Source: CAYTGG01 sp964581415 (GTDB lineage Archaea; Nanobdellota; Nanobdellia; Pacearchaeales; GW2011-AR1). From it: 34,685 nucleotides of DNA. Positions within the stretch are counted from its first letter, which is position 1; the number at the start of each line of letters is the position of its first letter. The stretch is from contig CAZOOJ010000009.1 of NCBI GenBank assembly GCA_964581415.1, forward strand, positions 1 through 34,685, in the 5' to 3' direction. The notes beneath the pieces were generated by a model that saw nothing but the letters and a program-made list of their open reading frames with translations, had not been told where the DNA came from and searched no databases. The position numbers were made by a program, and so were the translations under genes. Positions 21,579-27,920 of the stretch are shown here, piece by piece.

Positions 21579-23603
21579 TCAATCTTTCTCTATTCTATCT
21601 AAAAAACTCTTTATAAAATTTTTATGCTCGTCTCTATCTTTTATTTCTTTTATTTTATAAACAATAATATTGTCCTTTTGATGTTTTTCTAATTTTATAT
21701 TTGCTCCTAATCTCTCTTTTATTTTTTGGCTCAAAAATATTTCTTTATTAGAAATTCCTGCAATTTTTTTTGCTGTTGTTATCAAAGTTCCCATACTCAT
21801 AAATTTAAGAATATCCTTATCCTGTTTTGCTATTATTGTCCCATAATTAACTGCAATTCCAAATTCAATTTTTTGTTTAAATAACTTATTAGATTCATTT
21901 AATATCTCTTCAGCTTTTTCAGAAATTTTTATTGCAATTTTTTCATTGCCAAAAGTTTTTGTTTTTGAAGGTATCAAAAGAAAAAATAAGCAGTCATCAT
22001 TAAAATAAGTTGCTGCTTTTTTCTCTTCAGCAAAAGCTGTAATTTCTTGCAGAATTTCTTTTATCTTTTTTTCTTCAGAATTATCTTTCATAATTCTTTT
22101 CTTAATCATCTCTTTTATTCCTTTTAATTTGATACAAACAAGAGTTATATTCTGTTTTTCTCCTGTTATAGATAATGAAAGTTCAGCTTTATTTCTCGAA
22201 TTAATTAAAGGATTTTTTTCTAATTTTTTTTCTTTTTTATTCTCTTTTCTTTTAGAAATATATCCAAAAAAACTTTTTTTATATCCTTTTTTGAATATTA
22301 GAAATACAATCAATCCAAGAAGAACAATAATAAACATCCAGACTAAAGGATTAATCATAGACTCCATTAATCTTCCAGTCTCTTTTATACTAATTGATTT
22401 ACCAGTTAAAAGAGTATTTTTTTTAAAAGATTGTTCTCCGTCTATTGAAATAATTTCTACATCATATCTTCCATCTGGAGCACTTAATTTATATTTTTTA
22501 GTTTCATCTACTTTCAAAAATAAAGGTAAATCTAAAATTTCCTCCCCTATTTTTATTTGTACAGTATTATTATAAGGAATATTTCCTCTATTCTCTACTG
22601 TAAGTGTTTCATTTATTATATCTATATCTACACTTTCTTTTTCTTTTATTATAAAATTTGTATTACTTTTGATTTTATTTGAAATTGCAATTATTTCCCA
22701 TTTTGCCGGAGGCTCGTTGTATTCTATAGGATATTCAAAAAATTCATCAGTTGATTTTTCTTCTTGTTTTAAAATTTCATTCAGATTATTTTTTATAGTA
22801 ATAATAGCTTTTGAAGAAATTTTTTCTCCACTTTGGTCATGAAGAATTGTCTTAACCTTTAGATTTGTTCCTGGTTCTACTTCTTTCTCCTCCAAAACTA
22901 TCTCTAAGTTTGTTGGAATTTGATTTATTATTATAGGATAATCTATAAAACCCTCGTTTGTTATTACATTCTCAATTTTCTCATAAACTTTTAAACTCAA
23001 TAGATGATCACCTGCTTTCAAATCTCCAGGAAAAGAAATATTCAAAAGAAAGAAGCCTTTATCTACTGTACTAATTGCTGTCAAATTCTCAGTTTTATTA
23101 TTTTCAGAATCAGTAATCAGATTCATTTCCACTATTCCTTCAACAAATTTCCCATTTTCTCTTACAGCTTCTCCTTCAATTTCAATTTTTTCTCCAGGAT
23201 TAAAAATTGTTTGATTTGTTCCTAAATTTATTTTTATTAAATTTGAAATTTTAAATTCTCTGCTTAAAACACTCTGCTCATTGATATAGGCTCTTATTTT
23301 ACAATTTCCTCTCATATCTCCAATAATACTCTCTCTTAATAGTAAAGAAGGTGCGGGAGTGATTTTTAATTCTTCTCCATAAGATAAACTAAATCCATTT
23401 TTATAAAACTTAATTTCTTTCTCCTTACAAACAAGATCCATATTAAAGCTTCCTGAGATATCATTAGAGGCTTTTATAGTTGCTGAGATAGAAACTGTAT
23501 CTCCAAGATTATAGACTTCTGAAAGTTCTCCAAGAATAATCTCTCCAGATACAAAAGAGATTAATAATAAAACAAAAGCCAATAATATTAATATTCTTTT
23601 CAT
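21579..23603 (-). CDS. Membrane receptor-like protein with degenerate class III cyclase domain
   Basis: A 674-residue protein. It has a signal peptide (residues 1-20), then about 390 residues of beta-rich, Ig-like extracellular repeats (for example INLGTNQTIFNPGEKIEIEG and LEIVLEEKEVEPGTNLKVKT). One membrane helix (about 417-437, LVWMFIIVLLGLIVFLIF) leads to a basic juxtamembrane region and a cytoplasmic domain (about 478-660). That domain resembles class III nucleotide cyclases: FGIAVNYGTIIAKQD, then FMSMGTLITTAKKIAGIS and EIFLSQKIKERLG. The first metal-binding Asp position reads IKLKG with Lys, while DD is kept in YFNDDCLFFLL, so catalysis is doubtful. It looks like a one-pass sensor or binding module. 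Confidence 0.65.
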   Translation of the reverse strand: MKRILILLAFVLLLISFVSGEIILGELSEVYNLGDTVSISATIKASNDISGSFNMDLVCKEKEIKFYKNGFSLSYGEELKITPAPSLLLRESIIGDMRGNCKIRAYINEQSVLSREFKISNLIKINLGTNQTIFNPGEKIEIEGEAVRENGKFVEGIVEMNLITDSENNKTENLTAISTVDKGFFLLNISFPGDLKAGDHLLSLKVYEKIENVITNEGFIDYPIIINQIPTNLEIVLEEKEVEPGTNLKVKTILHDQSGEKISSKAIITIKNNLNEILKQEEKSTDEFFEYPIEYNEPPAKWEIIAISNKIKSNTNFIIKEKESVDIDIINETLTVENRGNIPYNNTVQIKIGEEILDLPLFLKVDETKKYKLSAPDGRYDVEIISIDGEQSFKKNTLLTGKSISIKETGRLMESMINPLVWMFIIVLLGLIVFLIFKKGYKKSFFGYISKRKENKKEKKLEKNPLINSRNKAELSLSITGEKQNITLVCIKLKGIKEMIKKRIMKDNSEEKKIKEILQEITAFAEEKKAATYFNDDCLFFLLIPSKTKTFGNEKIAIKISEKAEEILNESNKLFKQKIEFGIAVNYGTIIAKQDKDILKFMSMGTLITTAKKIAGISNKEIFLSQKIKERLGANIKLEKHQKDNIIVYKIKEIKDRDEHKNFIKSFLDRIEKD

Positions 23604-23689
23604 TTTTTTATTTTTTATAAATAGAGGAGATTATTTATAAATATTTAGCATTTGATAATATTTAAAAAGATTATTAGATTCTCTTGAAT

Positions 23690-24826
23690 ATGTCACAGAG
23701 AAGAGTTGGTAAGGTTACTCCATGGGAAGTTGAAGGAGAAGTTGACTATAAAAGATTAATTCAAGAGTTTGGATTAGAAAAAATAAATAACAAAATTTTA
23801 GAGAGAATTCAGAAGCATACAAAAGAACTTCATTTTATGCTAAGAAGAAATATATTTTTTGCTGGAAGAGATTTAAACTGGGTTTTGAATGAATATGAAA
23901 AAGGAAATAAATTTTTTCTTTACACAGGAAGAGGTCCTTCTGGTCCTATACATTTAGGGCATTTAGGTGTTTGGGTTTTTACTAAATGGTTACAGGATAA
24001 ATTTGGTGCAGATTTGTGGTTTCAATGGACTGATGATGAAAAATTTTTGCTCGGAAAAAAAGATTCGTTTAAAGAAATTGAAGAAATAATGAGAGAAAAT
24101 ATGTATGATGTTATTGCCTTGGGTTTTAATCCTAAAAAAACTCATTTTTTAATTGATACAAAACATTCAGGAATAATGTACAAAGAAGCTTGTAAAGTTG
24201 CTAAAAAAATCACCTACTCGATGGTTAGATCTTCGTTTGGAATGAATAAAAGTTCTAATGTCGGAATGATTTTTTATACTGCTATTCAAGCTGTTCCTGC
24301 GTTTTTACCTTCAGTAATTAATAAAAAGAAAATTCCCTGCTTAATTCCTCATGCAGTTGATCAGGACCCGCATTTTAGATTAACGAGAGATATACTTCCA
24401 AAATTAGGTTATTTTAAACCAGCAAGCATCCAAAGTTCTTTTCTTCCACCTTTAACAGGAATGCATGGAAAAATGAGTAGTTCTCAGCCAGAATCTAATA
24501 CAACTATACTAACCACAGATTCTCCAAAAGAAGTTGAAAATAAAATTAAAAAATATGCTTTTTCAGGAGGACAAAAAACAACAGAAGAACATAGAAAAAA
24601 AGGAGGAAATCCTGAAATAGACGTCAGTTTTCAATATTTAAGAATGTTTTTTGAACCGAATGATGAAAAATTAAAGGATATCTATGATAATTATAAATCT
24701 GGAAAATTATTAACAAGAGAATTAAAAGAAATTTTAATTAAAAAAATAAATGATTTTTTAAAAGAACATCAGAAAAAAAGAGAACTAGCTAAAAAAAGAA
24801 TTGATGAGTTTTTGTTTAAGCTTTAA
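23690..24826 (+). CDS. trpS: Tryptophanyl-tRNA synthetase
   Basis: Class I synthetase charging tRNA-Trp. About 378 residues, the usual archaeal/eukaryotic size. The HIGH motif appears as PSGPIHLGHLG (about residue 87). The tryptophan pocket region follows (FQWTDDEKFLL), and the KMSKS equivalent is GKMSSSQPES (about residue 263). The C-terminal helical domain reads to the end. ATG 23690 is favoured; a TTG six bases upstream is in frame but unlikely. A TATA-like element (TTTAAAAAG, about 23661-23669) lies about 25 nt upstream. It is divergent from the receptor-like gene and convergent with the SleB-like gene, whose end it overlaps slightly. Confidence 0.96.
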   Translation: MSQRRVGKVTPWEVEGEVDYKRLIQEFGLEKINNKILERIQKHTKELHFMLRRNIFFAGRDLNWVLNEYEKGNKFFLYTGRGPSGPIHLGHLGVWVFTKWLQDKFGADLWFQWTDDEKFLLGKKDSFKEIEEIMRENMYDVIALGFNPKKTHFLIDTKHSGIMYKEACKVAKKITYSMVRSSFGMNKSSNVGMIFYTAIQAVPAFLPSVINKKKIPCLIPHAVDQDPHFRLTRDILPKLGYFKPASIQSSFLPPLTGMHGKMSSSQPESNTTILTTDSPKEVENKIKKYAFSGGQKTTEEHRKKGGNPEIDVSFQYLRMFFEPNDEKLKDIYDNYKSGKLLTRELKEILIKKINDFLKEHQKKRELAKKRIDEFLFKL

Positions 24827-25388
24827 TATCTTCATAAAAGTTATGCTTAAAAGAAGGTTGTACCCAAATAGATCTCATTCTTTTACTTTTTGCCCAATAA
24901 GGTTTTTCATTTTTTGTATGATAATGATCCTGTCTATAATTTAAATGAGAAAGTTTTCCTTCTAAAATATTTTCTGAAAGTTTTAAGCTTTTTATCCAGT
25001 TTTCTTTTTCATGTATCCAAGGATTAAGAGTTCTAAGAAAGTTTTCATATCCTCTTTTATCTTTAGGATTATCATTAAAACAGCTATACTGCTTCTTTGC
25101 TAACAAAACTTCTTTTAAATTATCTCCTTTAAACTTTTTTTCAGCACGATTTATTGCAGTCCAGCCAATCATGATAAGTTCTCTATGATCAGGGTCTATT
25201 TTATCATCAAATAATTCTCTTCCTTCTCCAAAAAGCATTCTTGCCAATAAAACATTTTCAGAATCATTATACAATCTTTCTCTTTTAGATTTTACAAAAG
25301 CTCCTAAAGAATAAGAAGGAAACATCAAACTTCCAGCTAAAGAAATTCCTGCAGATTTCAAAAATTCTCTTCGATTTATTTCTTTCAT
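24816..25388 (-). CDS. Tat-exported SleB-type cell wall hydrolase
   Basis: About 190 residues. The N-terminus (EINRREFLKSAGISLAGSLM) is a twin-arginine signal with the RRxFLK motif. The mature part matches the Hydrolase_2/SleB family of peptidoglycan lytic enzymes: ENVLLARMLFGEGRE with the likely catalytic Glu, IGWTAINRAEKKF, LLAKKQYSCFND, and a C-terminal HYH...YWAKSK region. Such a bacterial-wall hydrolase is unexpected in an archaeon without murein; acquisition from bacteria and use against a host or competitor wall are plausible. ATG 25388 is preferred over the GTG at 25400, which lies within palindromes. Its last 11 bp overlap the 3' end of trpS. Confidence 0.85.
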   Translation of the reverse strand: MKEINRREFLKSAGISLAGSLMFPSYSLGAFVKSKRERLYNDSENVLLARMLFGEGRELFDDKIDPDHRELIMIGWTAINRAEKKFKGDNLKEVLLAKKQYSCFNDNPKDKRGYENFLRTLNPWIHEKENWIKSLKLSENILEGKLSHLNYRQDHYHTKNEKPYWAKSKRMRSIWVQPSFKHNFYEDIKA

Positions 25389-25398
25389 TTTTGTTGAC

Positions 25399-25430
25399 AC
25401 TATTCAATAGTAAATAGTCTATAAGACTAT
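25399..25430 (-). promoter_or_regulatory. Cluster of four ACTAT/ATAGT half-sites upstream of the SleB-like gene
   Basis: ACTAT-TCA-ATAGT (25399-25411) is followed by ATAGTC-TATAA-GACTAT (25414-25430): two adjacent palindromes built from the same half-site. They lie 11-42 bp before the ATG at 25388, and the second palindrome overlaps the TATA-like centre. They look like a repressor-binding array. No regulator is assigned. Confidence 0.5.
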
Positions 25431-25497
25431 ACAATTTAACAATAAAAAGTCTTTTTAAATCTTTTGATAAGTTCATTTTATTTTTGTAATTTAAGAG

Positions 25498-25560
25498 AAG
25501 ATTTTCCTAAACAAAAAACAAAAAACTTAAAAACTTTAAAAAGTTCAAAAGGAAAATCTT
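25498..25560 (+). promoter_or_regulatory. Long inverted repeat upstream of tfs
   Basis: AAGATTTTCCT (25498-25508) and AGGAAAATCTT (25550-25560) are perfect 11-bp inverted repeats. Between them lies AACTTT-AA-AAAGTT, a smaller palindrome. The region is the proximal part of the divergent intergenic space before tfs (ATG 25587). It may be an operator pair or, if transcribed, a leader hairpin. Confidence 0.45.
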
Positions 25561-25586
25561 AAAAAGAGGTTTATTCAAAAGATAAG

Positions 25587-25895
25587 ATGGAATTTTGTCC
25601 TAAGTGTGGAGCTGTATTAATTAAGAAAGAGAAATATTATGGATGTCCTAGATGTAATTATTCTACAAAAAACAAAGTAAAAATAGAATCTTCTGAAGAA
25701 ATGGATGATAAAAAGGAAGTTGCTGTCGTAAGAGACAAAGGTGAAGAAATTCATCCGATAGTCAATGAAGAATGTCCGAAATGCGGTAATGACAGAGCTT
25801 ATTTTTGGACTGTCCAAACAAGAGCAAGCGATGAATCAGAAACAAAATTTTTTAAATGTACAAAATGCGGACATACTAGAAGAGAATATAGTTAA
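25587..25895 (+). CDS. tfs: Transcription factor S (TFS, TFIIS-like cleavage factor)
   Basis: Rescues backtracked archaeal RNA polymerase by stimulating cleavage of the nascent RNA through the secondary channel. At 102 residues it has the typical length. The N-terminal zinc ribbon has C4, C7, C20 and C23 (FCPKCGAV, GCPRCNYS). A charged linker is followed by the C-terminal TFIIS ribbon ECPKCGNDRAYFWTVQTRAS with DESETKFFKCTKCGHTRREY. The adjacent acidic pair D-E in the hairpin tip is present, which supports an active cleavage factor rather than an Rpb9-like subunit. The gene is divergent from the SleB-like gene. Confidence 0.95.
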   Translation: MEFCPKCGAVLIKKEKYYGCPRCNYSTKNKVKIESSEEMDDKKEVAVVRDKGEEIHPIVNEECPKCGNDRAYFWTVQTRASDESETKFFKCTKCGHTRREYS

Positions 25896-25927
25896 AATTA
25901 AAAACAATTATTTCTAAAGTAAATTAT

Positions 25928-26020
25928 AGCTCTATATCTCACGAAGAGCGCTAAGATTCCGCTTACACTAACTCTTTCATTTAAAGAGGAGAAAAAGTGT
26001 GTAGCGAAGAGATATGAAGT
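25928..26020 (+). ncRNA. Structured RNA between tfs and tRNA-Lys
   Basis: This 93-nt stretch is about 39% G+C by hand count, well above intergenic background. A nested fold is visible: ATATCTC (about 25934-25940) with GAGATAT (26009-26015), CGCT-U-ACAC with GTGTAGCG further in, and CTCTTT/AAAGAG as the apical stem. A competing 5' hairpin (GCTCT/AGAGC) and AGCG/CGCT overlap these. It directly precedes tRNA-Lys, so it may be a tRNA leader or a sRNA processed from a dicistronic precursor. It has no box C/D motifs and does not clearly fit an H/ACA guide. Confidence 0.5.
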
Positions 26021-26095
26021 GGCTCTGTAGCTCAGCTTGGTTAGAGCACCAGACTCTTAATCTGGGTGTCGGGGGTTCAAATCCCTCCAGGGCCA
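26021..26095 (+). tRNA. tRNA-Lys (CTT)
   Basis: Acceptor GGCTCTG (26021-26027) pairs with CAGGGCC (26088-26094); discriminator A. The anticodon arm is CCAGA-CTCTTAA-TCTGG, with anticodon CTT (Lys, AAG). The T-arm is GGGGG-TTCAAAT-CCCTC with one G-T pair. There is no intron and no encoded CCA. A reading frame that covers it is a shadow. Confidence 0.95.
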
Positions 26096-26194
26096 TTTAT
26101 TTTAGATTGTATAAAATTTATTCAGATTGTATAAAATTTCATATCTCCAGATATCAACATCTAACAAATTCATATTTAAGGGGCAGCATTAGAA

Positions 26195-26461
26195 CTATTT
26201 TATTAGTTTTTGTATATCCTCTATAGCATCTGCAACATCTCTACCTTTACTAGTTAGTTTTATAATTTTTATTCGCCCCTTTTTTTCAAAAACAACTAAC
26301 TTCAATGTTTCCAGTGTCTGCAGAATTTTCACTGCATGGCTATAAGTACAATCCACTTCTTTAGCCAAAATGCTACCATACCTCATTCTTGAATTTTTTT
26401 TCAGAGAAACCAACATCATTGATGGCTTTCTTCTAAAAAAGATATCTAAATTATCTTCCAT
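26195..26461 (-). CDS. Winged-helix DNA-binding protein
   Basis: An 88-residue MarR/ArsR-like winged helix. RYGSILAKEVDCTYSHAVKI is the helix-turn-helix, followed by LQTLETLKLVVFEKKGRIK (recognition end and wing) and IIKLTSKGRDVADAIEDIQK (strand plus dimer helix). The short N-terminus (FFRRKPSMMLVSL) is shared by small archaeal regulators of this type. It is likely a transcriptional regulator that binds as a dimer. A TATA-like element (GAATATATAC on the minus strand, about 26482-26491) lies 25 nt before the ATG. Targets are unknown. Confidence 0.8.
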   Translation of the reverse strand: MEDNLDIFFRRKPSMMLVSLKKNSRMRYGSILAKEVDCTYSHAVKILQTLETLKLVVFEKKGRIKIIKLTSKGRDVADAIEDIQKLIK

Positions 26462-26733
26462 TTGAGATATGTAGTTTTTAATGTATATATTCAGAAAGTA
26501 CTCTACTTTTAAATGTTTCGTAAGATATATTTTCCAGTATAAGTAATTCTTTATTAACTAAGAAATCTTTACAGATTCAATAGAATTATTCTCTTTAGAT
26601 TTTATTAGAATTTTCAAATCCAAAACTCTTTCCATTTTTCTTATAGAAGCATTTTTTTATAGAAACGAGAGTTTAGAATATCTGTTCTTATTCTAAAATA
26701 AAATTATTTAAAGATTTATATTTTTAAGAAAAT

Positions 26734-27342
26734 ATGAAAAAAACCAAAATTCTTGCAGCAGGAGATATTCATGGAGACAGCAAATTAACTAAGAAATTAG
26801 CAGAAAAAGCAAAAAAAGAAAAAGTAGATTTAGTTATACTTGCTGGAGATTTAACTTATTTTGAGAAACCTACAAAAAATATCATAAAGCCTTTTACTAA
26901 ACTCAAAAAACCTATTTTAATACTTCATGGAAATCATGAATCTGTAGCTACTGTTGATTTCTTATCGCAAATTTATCCAAATACAAAAAATATTCATGGT
27001 TATTCTTTTTCTAAAGGAAATGTGGGAATCTTTGGATGTGGTGGTACAAATTTAGGATTTTCTCCAATGACAGAAAAGAATTTCTTTGAAACTCTAAAAA
27101 AAGCATATCAAAGCATTAAAGAAAAAAAGAAAAAAATAATGGTGACTCACATGCATCCATTTAAATCAAAAGCAGAATTCTCTGGATTTAAAGGAAGTAA
27201 AGGAATAAAAAAAGCAATAATTCAGTTTAAACCAGATTTAGTATTATCAGGACATATTCATGAAGCAGAAGGAATTGAAGAAAAACTCGGAAAAACAAAA
27301 ATGATAAATATCGGAAAAAAAGGAAAAATTATTGAGATTTAA
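26734..27342 (+). CDS. Calcineurin-like metallophosphoesterase
   Basis: A 202-residue stand-alone phosphoesterase with all metal-binding motifs: GDIHG (residue 11), VILAGDLTY (about 34), ILHGNHES (about 66), MVTHMHPF (about 135) and LSGHIHEAEG (about 172). The binuclear metal centre hydrolyses phosphomonoesters or diesters. It belongs to the small archaeal group related to Icc/YfcE-like proteins; the substrate is not evident. A TATA box (TTTATATTTTTAAG, about 26716-26727) precedes the ATG closely. Its stop overlaps the stop of the convergent gene by 4 bp. Confidence 0.92.
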   Translation: MKKTKILAAGDIHGDSKLTKKLAEKAKKEKVDLVILAGDLTYFEKPTKNIIKPFTKLKKPILILHGNHESVATVDFLSQIYPNTKNIHGYSFSKGNVGIFGCGGTNLGFSPMTEKNFFETLKKAYQSIKEKKKKIMVTHMHPFKSKAEFSGFKGSKGIKKAIIQFKPDLVLSGHIHEAEGIEEKLGKTKMINIGKKGKIIEI

Positions 27343-27611
27343 CTTTTAATTGCATTACAAATTATTTTTGCATCTAAATAAGAAAATTTCGAAGAATTTT
27401 CTTTAAAGTAATCTAAGACTTTCTCTTCTGGAATTCTAGATAATTTTTTAGAAATTCTTTCTTTTCTACCTTCAATCTCTATTCTTGCTTTTGTTACAAA
27501 AAGATTTCCTCTCATTTCCAGAGGCAAACTTTCAGTAGAACTAAAGAGATTTTCCTCTTCAATAGTTTTATTAAGTTCTTTTAGATATTCTTTTATATTC
27601 TTATAATCCAT
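27339..27611 (-). CDS. Hypothetical helical protein
   Basis: A 90-residue soluble protein that I do not recognise. It has an N-terminal helix (IKEYLKELNKTIEEENLF), a central strand-like stretch (LPLEMRGNLFVTKARIEIEG) and a C-terminal helical part (IPEEKVLDYFKENSSKFSYL). A strong TATA box (TTTATATATAA on the minus strand, 27631-27641) lies 25 nt before the ATG, supporting a real leaderless gene. The MITE-like element at 27657 begins about 16 bp beyond this TATA box. Confidence 0.55.
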   Translation of the reverse strand: MDYKNIKEYLKELNKTIEEENLFSSTESLPLEMRGNLFVTKARIEIEGRKERISKKLSRIPEEKVLDYFKENSSKFSYLDAKIICNAIKS

Positions 27612-27656
27612 AACAAATTCGAAAAAAAGGTTATATATAAATCTTTATCTAATTAA

Positions 27657-27839
27657 GGCTTTGGTAAATTCCTCTAAAATAAAAAAATCATTCCAATTAT
27701 CAATTCTTAATTATTTATCTACTTAACAGATTAACTAAGCAACTTCTTTATCAATTGATTCTTTAGAAGTTTATATGATGTAATATATCTGAAATTAATT
27801 CGATAAGATTTTAGAAAAAATGCAGAGTTTTTCCAGAAC
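27657..27839. mobile_element. Non-coding MITE-like element, copy B (183 bp)
   Basis: The left end GGCTTTGGTAAATTCC matches copies A and D. The interior has ATTCCAATTAT at 27690-27700, at the same offset (33) as in copy A (32). Near the right end TTTTAGAAAAAATGCAGAG aligns with copies A and D. The right terminus (TTCCAGAAC) is degenerate. Flanking nonamers TCTAATTAA (27648-27656) and TCTAACTGA (27840-27848) agree at 7 of 9 positions. There is no coding frame. It occupies most of the gap between the hypothetical gene and topA. Confidence 0.65.
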
Positions 27840-27920
27840 TCTAACTGAAAAATATTTTAGAATATTATAAAAACGCTTAAATAATTCTTTCTCTCAGAAA
27901 TTTTAAGAAAAATACTAAAA

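Noticed and set aside
26014..26226. Plus-strand frame over tRNA-Lys
   Set aside because: It is a translation of the tRNA gene itself; the tRNA cloverleaf explains the sequence.
26465..26733. Gap between the winged-helix and phosphoesterase genes
   Set aside because: I found no reading frame, RNA fold or element ends in it beyond the two promoters.
27767..27850. Box C/D-like motifs (ATGATGT...CTGA) within the copy B element
   Set aside because: Spacing is too short between C and D' and no C' box is convincing; motifs are short enough to occur by chance in AT-rich DNA.
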